A stretch of 64,000 nucleotides of DNA from Aurantiacibacter sp. D1-12 (GCF_028858515.1 NZ_JAPJZJ010000002.1:248001-312000), one strand, 5' to 3'. Shown: positions 42,882 to 52,947, numbered from the stretch's first letter. The notes: generated from the sequence alone by a model not told the origin. Numbers and translations are program-made.

Positions 42882-43765
42882 GCGCGGCGATGAATTATAT
42901 CCGCGGCGAGCCGGGCAAGCGGGACCGCATGCTGGTGACACCCGAAGGGCTGGCGCTGCCGCTGGTTGTGGGCAGCAAGGGCGCGCGCGCGGGAGCATTG
43001 CTGCTCGATCTCACCTTCATCACCATCGGGCTGATCGTGTTCTTCATCGTGCTGGGCTTTACCGGCGTCCAGCTGCTCGACCTGGGATCATCGGACGAGA
43101 TCAATCCGGTGGTCGAATTCTTCTTCGTTATCCTCATCTTGTTCCTGTTCCTCGCAAGGTACGGATACTTTCTCTACTTCGAGCTTGGCCCCAAGGCCGC
43201 GACCCCCGGCAAACGCCTGCTCGGCTTGCGAGTGGCAGCGCGTGATGGCGGACGGCTGACAGCGGAAATGGTGATCGCGCGCAACCTGATGCGCGATGTC
43301 GAGGTGTTCATCCCACTGTTCTTCTGGCTAGGCGGTGGTCAGCAGGCGGGCATCGCCGGGTTCACGGCTTTCATCTGGATAATGATCTTCGTTTTGTTTC
43401 CGTTCTTTAACAAGGACGCGCTGCGCGCAGGCGACGTTGTTGCGGGCACGTGGGTTGTCGAAGCGAAGGCAGCCAAGCTGAAGGAAGCGATGTCGCTCGC
43501 CCCCGATCGTAGCAACGACTACCAGTTCGGGGAGGCAGAGCTGGCAGTCTATGGCGAACATGAGTTGCAGGTGCTGGAACGCGTTCTGCGGCAGGACCAG
43601 CCCGATGCGCTACGCGATGTTGCCGCGGCGATCACCTACAAGATCGGCTGGCAATTGGGCAACGGAGACGAGCGCGAGTTCCTGGAGGCTTTCTATGCCG
43701 CCCTACGCGCGCATCTGGAAAGCGGCATGCGTTTCGGGAAACGCAAGAAAGACAAGCACTCGTAA
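42878..43765 (+). CDS. RDD-family membrane protein, last gene of the MoxR operon
   Basis: The 295-residue protein has an RDD domain at residues 25-190: two or three helices with the family Arg and Asp residues at GARAGALLLDLTF, and GPKAATPGKRLLGLRV before the last helices. The C-terminal 90 residues are soluble and charged, more than a bare RDD domain needs. RDD proteins are suspected transporters. It closes the six-gene cluster; no clear terminator follows, only a weak GCGGGT/ACCCGC dyad at 43788-43810. Confidence 0.88.
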   Translation: MSAAMNYIRGEPGKRDRMLVTPEGLALPLVVGSKGARAGALLLDLTFITIGLIVFFIVLGFTGVQLLDLGSSDEINPVVEFFFVILILFLFLARYGYFLYFELGPKAATPGKRLLGLRVAARDGGRLTAEMVIARNLMRDVEVFIPLFFWLGGGQQAGIAGFTAFIWIMIFVLFPFFNKDALRAGDVVAGTWVVEAKAAKLKEAMSLAPDRSNDYQFGEAELAVYGEHELQVLERVLRQDQPDALRDVAAAITYKIGWQLGNGDEREFLEAFYAALRAHLESGMRFGKRKKDKHS

Positions 43766-43853
43766 GCCTTTGTAAATTCTCCGGTAGGCGGGTTTCGCGC
43801 TGGTACCCGCGCATGTTACATTCTGCCCGTTCAACTTTCGGGGGAATAAAAAC

Positions 43854-45008
43854 ATGTCTATCGGAAACTACCAATTCGACCCCGACCTGGCGATGCAGAT
43901 CGCGGAAAAGGTCGGAGTCGCTCTTCTCATTCTTGTCATCACCTGGCTGCTGGCCAAGGCCGCCAAATGGGCTGCTGCAAAGGTGGTGGATGCCGTTCCG
44001 CTGTTGCAGCGGGAAACGGGCAGCGGCCAGAGCGTGGGCCTGTCGATCGGCAAGATCGTGTCGCTGCTCATCTGGCTGTTCGGCTTGCTAGGCATCCTTC
44101 AGGTGCTTGGCCTTAATGCCGTTGCAGGGCCTATTGACGAGCTGCTCAACAACATCATGGGCTTTGTTCCGAACCTGATTGGCGCAGGGATTCTCGCCTA
44201 TGTCGGTTTCATGATCGCAAGCATCGTGCGCGACCTTGTCACTACGACGGCACAGACGCTCAATGTCGATCGGTTCGCCAACATGGCAAGCAACGGCAAT
44301 GTCGAGGAAGTCACAGGCAGCACCGCAATCAGCAAAACGCTGGGGACGATCGCCTATATCTTCATCGCCATCCCGGTCGCCATCGGTGCGCTGGGCGTGC
44401 TGAACATTGCGGCGATCTCCGGTCCGGCGACCGACATGCTGGACATGATCCTTGCTGCCATTCCGCGGATCATCGCGGCAGCCGTTCTGCTCGGCCTCGG
44501 TTATGTCATCAGCAAGTTCATTGTTGGCCTGCTGACCGAACTGCTCGAAGGTTTCGGAGTAGACCGCACCATTGCGGCGACCGGCCTGACGGGTGACGAT
44601 ACCAAGGCATCCGCAATCATCGCCCGCGTCGTGCAGATTGCGATCCTGTTGTTCTTCGCCATCGCGGCAACCCGCCTGCTGGGCTTCCCAGAACTGACCG
44701 GCATCCTCAACGAGGTGCTGGCGCTTGGCGGCAGCGTAGTCTTCGCCGCGGTTGTGATTGGCGCAGGCTTCCTGATTGCCAACGTGCTTGGAAAGCTAAT
44801 CGACGGGACCGCAGGAACCATCGTGCGGTGGGCAACCATCATTATCTTCACCTTCATGGGGCTGAGCTACACCGGTGTGGGCGAAATGATTCCCGAAACC
44901 GCGTTCAGTGCGCTGGTGATTGGTATCGCTGTTGCGGGCGCCTTGGCCTTCGGTCTTGGTGGCCGCGAATGGGCTGCTCGCAAGCTGGAAGAGTGGGACC
45001 GCAAGTAA
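43854..45008 (+). CDS. mechanosensitive-channel-like protein with conserved TM-helix repeats
   Basis: The 384-residue protein has about ten hydrophobic helices arranged as tandem repeats of the conserved TM-helix unit found in some MscS-type annotations (repeated NIMGFVPNLIGAGILAYVG- and AAIPRIIAAAVLLGLGYVI-like blocks near residues 101 and 201). There is no classic MscS beta domain. The C terminus (GGREWAARKLEEWDRK) is charged. It may be a channel or scaffold responding to membrane tension. It stands alone between the MoxR operon and the GNAT gene. Confidence 0.8.
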   Translation: MSIGNYQFDPDLAMQIAEKVGVALLILVITWLLAKAAKWAAAKVVDAVPLLQRETGSGQSVGLSIGKIVSLLIWLFGLLGILQVLGLNAVAGPIDELLNNIMGFVPNLIGAGILAYVGFMIASIVRDLVTTTAQTLNVDRFANMASNGNVEEVTGSTAISKTLGTIAYIFIAIPVAIGALGVLNIAAISGPATDMLDMILAAIPRIIAAAVLLGLGYVISKFIVGLLTELLEGFGVDRTIAATGLTGDDTKASAIIARVVQIAILLFFAIAATRLLGFPELTGILNEVLALGGSVVFAAVVIGAGFLIANVLGKLIDGTAGTIVRWATIIIFTFMGLSYTGVGEMIPETAFSALVIGIAVAGALAFGLGGREWAARKLEEWDRK

Positions 45009-45042
45009 GCTTCGCGCTTCACCCCAGACGGTGAAAAGAGTA

Positions 45043-45070
45043 GGGGCGCAGGGTTATGATCCTGCGCCCC
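45043..45070 (+). promoter_or_regulatory. 10-bp hairpin enclosing the GNAT start codon
   Basis: GGGGCGCAGG (45043-45052) and CCTGCGCCCC (45061-45070) pair perfectly. The 8-base loop GTTATGAT holds the ATG of the downstream gene, and the G-rich ribosome-binding stretch lies in the stem. It could terminate the previous gene's transcript or restrain translation of the GNAT gene. No T run follows. Confidence 0.6.
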
Positions 45071-45574
45071 GCTTCTTTGGCAGATGCCGCACCGCTCGCC
45101 CAGCTTGGGCGTGATAGTTTTTGCGCCAAGTTCGCGCACCTTTATGATCCGGCTGACCTCAAGGCGTTTCTGGACGAGGTCTATTCGGAGGAAGCCGTTG
45201 CCGAAGAGATCGCCGACCCTCTCCTGACCCATCGCCTGGCTGTGGAGGAAGATAACGGTGCGCTTCTGGGATTCATCAAGCTGAAGGACCCGAGCGGTTA
45301 CGCAGACTATTCCGATGCGCAAAAGCCGATCGCCCTGCAACAGCTTTATTGCGACCCCGATCGCACCGGCGAAGGCATCGGTGCCGTACTCACCGATTGG
45401 GCGCTGGCCGAAGCCCGCACGCGCGGTTGCGATGCAATGCAGCTCTCTGTCTATTCGGACAATCCCGGCGCGCAGCGGTTCTACCAACGTTACGGGTTCA
45501 TCAAGATTGCCGACATTTTCTTCATGGTCGGCAAGCACCGCGACGATGAATATCTCTTTGAATTGCGGCTCTAA
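45056..45574 (+). CDS. GNAT-family N-acetyltransferase
   Basis: The 172-residue GNAT protein opens with MILRPASLADAAPLA, with motif A as LYCDPDRTGEGIGAVLTDWAL and motif B as VYSDNPGAQRFYQRYGF. The second motif is typical of acetyl-CoA-dependent acyltransferases such as RimI-type or small-molecule enzymes. The substrate is unknown. The ATG sits in a hairpin loop (45043-45070), so its expression may be controlled at translation. No earlier start is usable. Confidence 0.87.
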   Translation: MILRPASLADAAPLAQLGRDSFCAKFAHLYDPADLKAFLDEVYSEEAVAEEIADPLLTHRLAVEEDNGALLGFIKLKDPSGYADYSDAQKPIALQQLYCDPDRTGEGIGAVLTDWALAEARTRGCDAMQLSVYSDNPGAQRFYQRYGFIKIADIFFMVGKHRDDEYLFELRL

Positions 45575-45637
45575 CGACCATTTCCGGCAAAAACGGGGTT
45601 AAGCTGACTTTAGGGCTTTTCCGCCATAGAGACGGCG

Positions 45638-46888
45638 ATGGCACAAGCTGTACCCCAATTGCCCGATTTCGAGGCACCGGTTGCCCCGCTCCCAGACGAG
45701 CTGGTGCACAATGACGGTATCGAACGCATTCTGCAGTCCGTTCGCGGACATCTGGGCGTCGAGATCGCCTTTGTTTCCCGCTATGTCGAGGGCGAAGAGC
45801 GCGAGCTGACACATGTCAGCACCGATCTGGAATTGCCGATGGGCGCGGGTTTCCGTGAGCCGCGTGAGGCCGGATATTGCTGGCACATCCTCAATGGCCG
45901 CCTGCCCGAACTAATCCAGGATCCGGCAGATTTTCCTTTCACCAAAGAGCTGGCGATTACCGATTTTCTGCCCGTTGGCTGCCACGTGAACACCCCTCTG
46001 CGTCTGTCCGACGGCACCGTGTGGGGCAGCTTTTGCGCGCTGGGTCGCACGCCTGACCGCACGCTGACAGAGCGGGATCTCAACGTACTCAAAAGCTTCG
46101 CCGGCCTCGCCGCCGAACGCATCGAGAGCGCGCTGGAAAGCGATATCCTCTTGGAAGAGGCGCGCAAACGCGTCGAATCCATGCTTGACGGGCACGGTGT
46201 TTCCACCTTCCAGCAACCGATTATCTCGTTCGAGACCGGTCTGCCGGTGGGCGTCGAATGCCTTTCGCGCTTCCCGGATCTGACCAAGCGCGGCCCCGAT
46301 GCGTGGTTCGAGGATGCCGAGCTGGTGGGACTGGGACAGGAGCTCGAACTCACTGCGGTCCGCTGCGCGCTGGAATCGCTCTCCCACATTCCGGAAGGTC
46401 TCTACGCCACCATCAATGTCTCCCCGCAAACGGTTGCATCGGGCAAGGTCCGTGAACTGCTGGAGGCATCGGACGCGAAGAACCTCGTCGTCGAGATTAC
46501 CGAGCATTGCCAGGTCGATGACTTTGAAGAGCTGGCCCGCGAAATCGCTGCGCTCAAACCCCACACAAAAATTGCCATTGATGATGTCGGCACCGGCTAT
46601 GCAGGCCTGCGCCATATTGTCGATCTGCAGCCGGATATCCTCAAGATGGATATGGTTCTGACGCGCGGTATCGAAGCCGATCCTGCCCGCAAGGCGATGA
46701 CCGCAGCGCTTGTCCAGCTGGCCAAGGAAATCGGCTGCACCGTCGTTGCCGAGGGTATCGAGACCAAGGATGAAGCGCGGGCGATGAAGAAACTCGGCGT
46801 CGATTGCGGCCAGGGCTATCTCTATTCGCGTCCGCTACCGGTGGTCGCGGCGCAGCAATTCCTGCTCAATCCTGAAGCCACACACTAA
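45638..46888 (+). CDS. GAF-EAL protein, probable c-di-GMP phosphodiesterase
   Basis: The 416-residue cytoplasmic protein has a GAF domain at about residues 25-165 (RPPDRT-type loops; GYCWHILNGRLPELIQD, then GSFCALGRTPD) and an EAL domain at 185-410. The EAL motif reads ECL (VECLSRF). The other catalytic residues seem present: NVSP, EITEH, IDDVGTGYAGL (DDFG reads DDVG), DILKMDMVL and VVAEGIET. There is no GGDEF domain. It should hydrolyse c-di-GMP under control of a small ligand or light signal bound by GAF (inference). The PilZ protein at 12.8 kb is a possible effector of the same nucleotide. Confidence 0.9.
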   Translation: MAQAVPQLPDFEAPVAPLPDELVHNDGIERILQSVRGHLGVEIAFVSRYVEGEERELTHVSTDLELPMGAGFREPREAGYCWHILNGRLPELIQDPADFPFTKELAITDFLPVGCHVNTPLRLSDGTVWGSFCALGRTPDRTLTERDLNVLKSFAGLAAERIESALESDILLEEARKRVESMLDGHGVSTFQQPIISFETGLPVGVECLSRFPDLTKRGPDAWFEDAELVGLGQELELTAVRCALESLSHIPEGLYATINVSPQTVASGKVRELLEASDAKNLVVEITEHCQVDDFEELAREIAALKPHTKIAIDDVGTGYAGLRHIVDLQPDILKMDMVLTRGIEADPARKAMTAALVQLAKEIGCTVVAEGIETKDEARAMKKLGVDCGQGYLYSRPLPVVAAQQFLLNPEATH

Positions 46889-46901
46889 TCGCCTTAGAGC
46901 T

Positions 46902-48647
46902 CTAATGCTCGTCCGGATCTGACATGGCGCGCTGCTGCTCGCGCGTCATTTCCTGCGCAGCATAGATATCGCCAGCCTCCACCTGCACGTTCATCCGGTC
47001 GGAATCGAACTTGCGGTACTTGTCTTCTGCTCGGGCAATTTCGCCTTCGCTCACGCCAAGCTTTTCGAGCGCCATCAGCGCCATGCGAATGGCGGATTCG
47101 AACACTTCGCGTACGACATATTCGGCAGGCGTATTCGCCAGCTCGATTACCGATCTCCGGTCAAACCCGCGGACGTAGACCAGTGCATCGGGAAAGGCAT
47201 CGTGCACGGATTCGATCAGGCCAGCCTCGGGCGCTTCATCGATGCAGAACATGATCAACTGTGCTTCGGCCCCGCCCGCCTGCCGCAGCAAGTCCATGCG
47301 CGTGCCATCGCCGTAGTAGACCTTGCTGCCGAACTCCTCCGCGATGTCGATCTGCTCGGCCTTGCGGTCGATTGCGGTGACAGAAAGCCCCGCCGAACGC
47401 AGCATCTGCGAAACGCTCTGGCCGAACCGGCCATAGCCGACCACAACCGCGCTGGCCGCCTGATCGCTGGGCGCCTCGCGCTCCTCCTCCGCGCCCTTCG
47501 GCTCCTCCCGGATGCGCCGGGTCGCCATCATCAGGAATGGAGTTGCAGCCATGGAAAGCGTGACAACAGCTCCAAAAATACTCGCCGATGATTGCTCGAT
47601 GAGCAATGCTGCTTGCGCCTGCGTATAGAGTACGAAGGCGAATTCACCGCCCTGACTAAGCAATAAGCCAAGCGCGAGTGCACCGCGCCAGGTCATACCC
47701 ACCAGCTTGCCCAGGCCAAAGATAATCGCAGTTTTCACCGCGATAAGCAGCACGGCAAAGCCGACCACGAAGAACGGCCGCTCTGCCACCGCATTAAGGT
47801 CGAGAAGCATGCCAACAGAAACGAAGAAAAGGCCGAGAAGGATCGAGCGGAACGGCTCGATATCGGCCTCCAGCTCGTGCCGGTAAGGCGTATCGGCAAG
47901 CATTACACCTGCAATGAATGCGCCCAGCGCCGCCGACAGTCCAAGTGCCTGCATCAGTGCCGCACTCGCGACGACGGTGAACAGCGCAGCGACGATAAAC
48001 AGCTCGCGCTCGCCCAGCCCTCCGATCAGGCGGAAGAGCGGGCGGATCAACAGTCGACCGGCAAGGACGAGACCGATGATCGCACCGGCCGCCATCAATG
48101 CCAGTACCCAGCCAGCAGGGCCTTCCTGCGCTGCGGGATTGCGGCTCATCGCGGCAACGATGGTGATCAGCGGGATAATGGAGAGATCCTGGAACAGCAG
48201 GATCGAGAAAGCGCGTTCACCAAACGGCGTACGCAACCGGCCCGCCGATTGCAGCATGGGCAACACCTGCGCGGTCGAGCTGAGGCCGAGCGGCAGACCA
48301 ATCGCCAAGGCCGCCTCCAGCGTATAGCCGGTCAGCGCGAGGATCGTTGCCGTTACTGCCAGACCGCAAGCGGTCACCTGAGCAAGACCCAGCCCGAAAA
48401 TCGCCGACTTCATGCGCCAGAGCCGCTGCGGGCTCAGTTCCAGACCGACCACAAACAACAGCATGACAATGCCCAGTTCAGCGACGACAGCCATCTGCTC
48501 TGCACCGGCGACAAGGCCGAAGACTTGCGGACCCAGCAGGGCCCCAGCGACAAGGTATCCCAGCGTCGCCCCCAGCCCCGCACGACGGAAGATCAGCACC
48601 GAAACAAGCGCAAATCCTAAGATCAGCAGCGTGTCGCGCAGATCCAT
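46902..48647 (-). CDS. KefB-type cation:proton antiporter (CPA2) with TrkA-N domain
   Basis: The 581-residue protein has 12 or so transmembrane helices (residues 1-370; [10 protein letters not shown] and [13 protein letters not shown] are family motifs) and a cytoplasmic Rossmann TrkA-N domain ([16 protein letters not shown], then DRKAEQID). These proteins couple K+ export to H+ import and are gated by glutathione adducts or NAD(H). The start at 48647 ([15 protein letters not shown]) was chosen because the upstream 22 codons are not hydrophobic. A downstream acidic tail ([10 protein letters not shown]) is present. It is divergent from ispG. Confidence 0.9.
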   Translation of the reverse strand: MDLRDTLLILGFALVSVLIFRRAGLGATLGYLVAGALLGPQVFGLVAGAEQMAVVAELGIVMLLFVVGLELSPQRLWRMKSAIFGLGLAQVTACGLAVTATILALTGYTLEAALAIGLPLGLSSTAQVLPMLQSAGRLRTPFGERAFSILLFQDLSIIPLITIVAAMSRNPAAQEGPAGWVLALMAAGAIIGLVLAGRLLIRPLFRLIGGLGERELFIVAALFTVVASAALMQALGLSAALGAFIAGVMLADTPYRHELEADIEPFRSILLGLFFVSVGMLLDLNAVAERPFFVVGFAVLLIAVKTAIIFGLGKLVGMTWRGALALGLLLSQGGEFAFVLYTQAQAALLIEQSSASIFGAVVTLSMAATPFLMMATRRIREEPKGAEEEREAPSDQAASAVVVGYGRFGQSVSQMLRSAGLSVTAIDRKAEQIDIAEEFGSKVYYGDGTRMDLLRQAGGAEAQLIMFCIDEAPEAGLIESVHDAFPDALVYVRGFDRRSVIELANTPAEYVVREVFESAIRMALMALEKLGVSEGEIARAEDKYRKFDSDRMNVQVEAGDIYAAQEMTREQQRAMSDPDEH

Positions 48648-48764
48648 TCCATGAGCGTGTTCCAAAGTGCTTCCCCTGATTGCCGAGTGCGTTACCAAGG
48701 CTCCATGCCGCAATTCGGCGGCGCTGTCATTGCCCCTTCACCTTGCGCAGACTATATGCGCGCC

Positions 48765-49904
48765 ATGTCTTCTGTTCGTCCTTGGCGCGACATTGAACGT
48801 CGCCAGTCCCGCCAGATCATGGTGGGCAATGTTCCTGTCGGCGGTGGTGCTCCCATCACCGTGCAAACCATGACCAACACGCCAACCGAAGATGTTGGCG
48901 CGACCATCGACCAGATCCGCCGGTGCGAGGATGTTGGCGCAGACATTATCCGCGTGTCCTGCCCCACGGCAGAGGCGACCGAGAACTTCGACCAGATCAC
49001 CAGGGCCGCCAATGTCCCCATCGTGGCGGACATCCATTTCCACTACAAACGTGCGCTCGAAGCGGCCGACAAGGGCGCGGCCTGTCTGCGCATCAATCCG
49101 GGCAATATCGGGTCATCTGATCGCGTGGCCGAGGTTGTCCGCGCGGCGAAGGCCAATGGCTGCGCGATCCGCATCGGTGTGAACGCTGGCAGCCTCGAAA
49201 AAGATCTGCTCGAAAAGTATGGCGAGCCCTGCCCCGAAGCCCTGATCGAAAGCGCGCTCGATCATATCAAGCTGCTGCAAGATCACGACTTCCACGAATT
49301 CAAGGTGGCGGTGAAGGCCAGCGACGTATTCCTCGCAGTGGCAGCTTATCATGGCCTTGCTGAAACGGTCGATTGTCCGCTGCACCTTGGCATTACCGAG
49401 GCGGGCGGACTGATCGGCGGCACAGTGAAGAGCTCAATTGGTATGGGCTCGTTGCTGTGGGCGGGTATCGGTGACACGATCCGTGTCTCGCTTTCCGCAG
49501 AGCCCGAGCAGGAGGTCAAAGTCGGCTTCGAAATGCTGAAAGCACTCGGCCTGCGCACGCGCGGCGTTCGTGTTGTTTCATGCCCCAGCTGCTCGCGGCA
49601 GGGTTTCGACGTGATCCGCACCGTGGAAGCACTCGAAGCGCGGCTCGAGCATATCAAGACGCCGATGAGCCTTTCGGTCCTCGGCTGCGTGGTCAACGGC
49701 CCCGGCGAAGCGCGTGAGACGGACATCGGCATCACCGGCGGCGGCAATGGCAAACACATGGTCTATCTTTCGGGACTGACCGATCATCACGTGCAGAGCG
49801 AAGACATGCTCGATCATGTGGTGAAACTGGTCGAGGAGAAAGCGGCGGCCATTGAAGCTGGCACCGCGACTGCTTTCGATCCACATGCGGAGGCGGCAGA
49901 ATGA
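48765..49904 (+). CDS. ispG: 4-hydroxy-3-methylbut-2-enyl diphosphate synthase (IspG/GcpE)
   Basis: The 379-residue [4Fe-4S] enzyme carries out the penultimate step of the MEP isoprenoid pathway. It starts [21 protein letters not shown], with a TIM barrel ([14 protein letters not shown], then RINPGNIG). The cluster cysteines are in [13 protein letters not shown] and [11 protein letters not shown], with [12 protein letters not shown] following. Upstream in-frame codons from 48651 are not conserved, so 48765 is preferred. The stop overlaps the next gene (ATGATG), implying coupled expression of the thioredoxin-like lipoprotein. Confidence 0.96.
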   Translation: MSSVRPWRDIERRQSRQIMVGNVPVGGGAPITVQTMTNTPTEDVGATIDQIRRCEDVGADIIRVSCPTAEATENFDQITRAANVPIVADIHFHYKRALEAADKGAACLRINPGNIGSSDRVAEVVRAAKANGCAIRIGVNAGSLEKDLLEKYGEPCPEALIESALDHIKLLQDHDFHEFKVAVKASDVFLAVAAYHGLAETVDCPLHLGITEAGGLIGGTVKSSIGMGSLLWAGIGDTIRVSLSAEPEQEVKVGFEMLKALGLRTRGVRVVSCPSCSRQGFDVIRTVEALEARLEHIKTPMSLSVLGCVVNGPGEARETDIGITGGGNGKHMVYLSGLTDHHVQSEDMLDHVVKLVEEKAAAIEAGTATAFDPHAEAAE

Positions 49905-50476
49905 TGAAACCAGCAATCATCACCATGATCGGAATGAGCGTCGCGCTGTCGGGCTGTGTCGCCATTTCGGTGTCGGACAACAGTGCTTCCACTACTGAAG
50001 CAGCGGCCGACCACCACGACTATCCCGAAGCGCGATCCTACGCCGTTTCGGATGACCCGATGGCCGAAGTCGACGCCGCCCTCGCCCGCGCGGCAGAGCT
50101 CGATACGCGGCTGCTGCTCGTCATGGGTGCCAACTGGTGCCACGACAGCCGCGCGCTCGCCGGATGGCTGGGAACCGAGCGTTTCCAGGCACTGGTTGAA
50201 GGGCATTACGAGCTGGTTTTCGTCAACGTAGGTCTCCCCCAATCAGGCGACGGGCACAATCTGGAGATCGGGCAACGGTTCGGCCACGAGCAGGAAGGCA
50301 CGCCGAATGTGCTGGTCGTCACTCCGGAAGGCATGCTCGTTAATGGCGACACGGCGAGCACATGGCGCAACAGCGCCAGCCGCAGCGAGGATGCTATTTA
50401 CGAAGAGCTCAACGAACTCGCCCATCGTCCAGCGGGTATCGAGCCGGTCGAGGGTATCGAGATTGCTGCCGAGTAG
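49901..50476 (+). CDS. thioredoxin-fold lipoprotein with a single active-site Cys
   Basis: The 191-residue lipoprotein has signal [19 protein letters not shown], with the lipobox Cys near residue 19. The thioredoxin-like domain has [16 protein letters not shown]. The motif reads CHDS, so the second redox Cys is replaced by Ser, making it a thiol adaptor or isomerase-like protein more than a reductase. The domain ends with a Pro-containing [11 protein letters not shown] strand, as in thioredoxins. It is translationally coupled to ispG; a link to iron-sulfur care in IspG is conceivable but speculative because this protein is extracytoplasmic. Confidence 0.8.
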   Translation: MMKPAIITMIGMSVALSGCVAISVSDNSASTTEAAADHHDYPEARSYAVSDDPMAEVDAALARAAELDTRLLLVMGANWCHDSRALAGWLGTERFQALVEGHYELVFVNVGLPQSGDGHNLEIGQRFGHEQEGTPNVLVVTPEGMLVNGDTASTWRNSASRSEDAIYEELNELAHRPAGIEPVEGIEIAAE

Positions 50477-50490
50477 CGCATCGCGAAGGC

Positions 50491-51432
50491 ATGCTCCACG
50501 TCGTCCACCACGCTGACTACATGGCTCCAAAGCCGGAGCGCGGCACCTTCAAGTTCGACAAATACTATCTTGTCATGGAAGCGCTGCGGACGAGCGGCTT
50601 CGCTGTGACCGAGCATGCCCCCGAACCTTCCCCTCGCGGATGGCTCGAAGCGGTCCATTGTCCGGACTATGTCGAACAGGTCTTCACCGCCTCTGTCCCG
50701 CGGGAGAAGGAACGGCGGATCGGCTTTCCCGTGACGCCGCACATCGCCAGCCGCGTGAGGCATACCAACGGCGGCACGTGGCTCGCGGCGATGCTCGCGA
50801 AAGAGCACGGCTATGCCGCCAATTCGGCTGCCGGAAGCCACCATGCGCTGCACGATACAGGCGCAGGCTATTGCGTGTTCAATGACCTTGCTGTCACCGC
50901 CAATCGCTTGATTGCCAGTGGAGAAGCGAAGCGCGTGCTGATTATCGACCTCGACGTGCATCAGGGTGACGGGACGGCGAGCCTGCTGGCAGGGCGCGAG
51001 GATGTTTTTACCCTGTCGTTCCATGCGGAAAAGAACTTCCCGGCGCGCAAGGCCCGCTCGACGCTCGATGTCGCCCTGCAGGACAAGATCGGTGACGAAG
51101 CATATCTGGCCGAGCTGGAGCGGCATATTCCCGCCGTTCTCAGCGCGTTCGCGCCTGATTTCGTGCTCTATCAGGCAGGCGTTGACCCGCATGGCGATGA
51201 CAAGCTCGGGCGGCTCTCACTGAGCGATGAAGGACTGATCAACCGTGACCGTTATGTGCTTGAACAGGTGCGCCTTCTCGGCCTCCCCATAGCCAGCGCG
51301 CTTGGCGGTGGATATGGGGAGGACCAATGCGAAGTCGCAGCTCGGCACGCAAGATCCATGCTCGCAATGGCCTTCCCTGACACCGAACCGGAAGACCTCA
51401 TCGCCGCCACATCCGTCTTTACCGGGGTTTAA
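50491..51432 (+). CDS. histone deacetylase-family (acetylpolyamine/acetoin-type) hydrolase
   Basis: The 313-residue zinc hydrolase has catalytic AAGSHHALHDTGAGYC (His pair), metal ligands in IIDLDVHQGDG, LYQAGVDPHGDD and GGGYGEDQ. The class resembles bacterial class II-like HDAC homologues and acetylpolyamine amidohydrolases. The target is unknown. It was started at 50491 (MLHVVHHADYM), where the family begins; earlier codons overlap the thioredoxin-like gene. It is 15 bp downstream of that gene. Confidence 0.9.
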   Translation: MLHVVHHADYMAPKPERGTFKFDKYYLVMEALRTSGFAVTEHAPEPSPRGWLEAVHCPDYVEQVFTASVPREKERRIGFPVTPHIASRVRHTNGGTWLAAMLAKEHGYAANSAAGSHHALHDTGAGYCVFNDLAVTANRLIASGEAKRVLIIDLDVHQGDGTASLLAGREDVFTLSFHAEKNFPARKARSTLDVALQDKIGDEAYLAELERHIPAVLSAFAPDFVLYQAGVDPHGDDKLGRLSLSDEGLINRDRYVLEQVRLLGLPIASALGGGYGEDQCEVAARHARSMLAMAFPDTEPEDLIAATSVFTGV

Positions 51433-51457
51433 GGCCCTTCGCCTAAGCTGGCGTGCG

Positions 51458-52018
51458 ATGGATATGCGTATTCCCCTTGCCTGCGTGCTTCTTGCCGGAG
51501 GCCTCGTCGGCCTTGCCTGGCCCGTGATCAGCAATGATCCGGCCACAGGCGATACCCTTGCTGCGGGCTCCGACGACAAGGACGGCATGGATGCCGCCCA
51601 GCTCGCTTCGCTCAGCAGTACCTCGGAGCCGGTCTCCTGGGCAGAGGACGTAGCGCTCGACCGCGAGCCGGACGGGCATTTTTACGCGGACGTAAGCGTC
51701 GATGGTGTTTCCAGCCGCATGCTCGTCGATACCGGGGCCAGTGTGATTGCGCTTACTGGAGAGGACGCGATGGCGATAGGCCTTTTCTGGGATGACAGCG
51801 AAGTCGGCCCGGTTGCCCAAGGCGCCAATGGCACGGTCTATGGCGTGCACACCAGGCTGCGCAACGTGCGCCTCGGTAACTTCGAAGCGAGCGATGTTGA
51901 GGCGATGATCATTCCCGAAGGTCTCGGCATTTCGCTGCTCGGCCAATCGTTCCTTTCCACGATCAACTCGGTGGAGATCGCCGACAACCAGATGGTGCTG
52001 GCGAACCAACAACAATGA
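51458..52018 (+). CDS. retropepsin-like aspartic protease (TIGR02281 type)
   Basis: The 186-residue protein has an N-terminal hydrophobic anchor (LACVLLAGGLVGLAWP) and a single retropepsin-like domain with active-site motif MLVDTGASVIALT near residue 90, a flap region and ISLLGQSFLSTI as the hydrophobic-hydrophobic-glycine motif. It would work as a dimer in the periplasm. Start codons at 51458 and 51464 are both usable. The stop overlaps the following glycosyltransferase-like gene by 4 bp. Confidence 0.88.
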   Translation: MDMRIPLACVLLAGGLVGLAWPVISNDPATGDTLAAGSDDKDGMDAAQLASLSSTSEPVSWAEDVALDREPDGHFYADVSVDGVSSRMLVDTGASVIALTGEDAMAIGLFWDDSEVGPVAQGANGTVYGVHTRLRNVRLGNFEASDVEAMIIPEGLGISLLGQSFLSTINSVEIADNQMVLANQQQ

Positions 52019-52947
52019 ACATGAACTCTCTCCTCCCCCGCCGCTGGCGCGCCAAGAAAGAGGCGAACGCCCATGCCGAGGCGATTCAGGGCATTCTGAA
52101 CACCCCGCCCATCGTGCCCAAGCAGGATGGCGTGGTGCTATTCTCCATGATCGGCACGGCGGTATTGCTGCCTTATCTGGTCGCGGTGAAGAGCCTGTGG
52201 AACGAGCTGCAGCGCGGCCGCATTGCAATCCTTGATGATGGCACCCTGACCGCACAGGACCGCGCAATCCTTGCCCACCACTGCGGCGATCCGGAAATCA
52301 TGCGCATTTCCGATGTCGTGCTGAACGAATTTCCCGCTGGCGGCACATGGGAGCGTTTGCTCACCATTCTTGACCGGCGTTCGGGCGAATACTGGATCCA
52401 GTTGGATAGTGACACGGTGACCATCGGGCCTGTGCCCGAGATCGCCGATGCTATCGCGCGAAATCGTAGCTTCGTTTTCCTTGGTGGAGAGGACGCTTCA
52501 ATGGGCCCGCTGCCGCTCAAGGAGTTTCGCGAACACTTCTACCCTGAGGGCGAGGCTGAAGGGCATGTGCAAACCCGCATCGAATCCCGCCTCGACCGCG
52601 TCGATGGATCGCGCGGATGGAAATACGTGCGCGGCTGTTCGGGTTTTGCCGGCTTTGCCGCGATGGGCGCAGGCCGTCCGTTGGCTTCTGCTTTTCTCAC
52701 CGAGATGAAGGGCATGATCGGTGAGGACGATGTGACCATCTGGGGCACCGAACAGGTCACTTCGAACTTCCAGCTCGCCAACGAGCGCGAGCCTGCTGTG
52801 CTGCCCTACGATCGCTATATGAATTACTGGAACGAAGCGTGGGGTGATGACACCGCCTTTGTCCACTTTGTCGGCACGCATCGCCACGATAACGGCGCCT
52901 ATATTGACGCGAGCATTGCCGCGATTGATCGCATAAACGGCTCCTGA
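52015..52947 (+). CDS. glycosyltransferase-like (GT-A) hypothetical protein
   Basis: The 310-residue cytoplasmic protein has no signal peptide. The segment YWIQLDSDTVTIGPVPEI contains a DxD-type motif in a nucleotide-sugar transferase-like context, with GRIAILDDGTLTAQDR before it and WGTEQVTSNFQLANE later. It may be a sugar transferase of the type found beside envelope genes, though no family could be named. It is coupled to the upstream protease gene. Confidence is good that it is a real gene and low in its function. Confidence 0.65.
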   Translation: MNMNSLLPRRWRAKKEANAHAEAIQGILNTPPIVPKQDGVVLFSMIGTAVLLPYLVAVKSLWNELQRGRIAILDDGTLTAQDRAILAHHCGDPEIMRISDVVLNEFPAGGTWERLLTILDRRSGEYWIQLDSDTVTIGPVPEIADAIARNRSFVFLGGEDASMGPLPLKEFREHFYPEGEAEGHVQTRIESRLDRVDGSRGWKYVRGCSGFAGFAAMGAGRPLASAFLTEMKGMIGEDDVTIWGTEQVTSNFQLANEREPAVLPYDRYMNYWNEAWGDDTAFVHFVGTHRHDNGAYIDASIAAIDRINGS

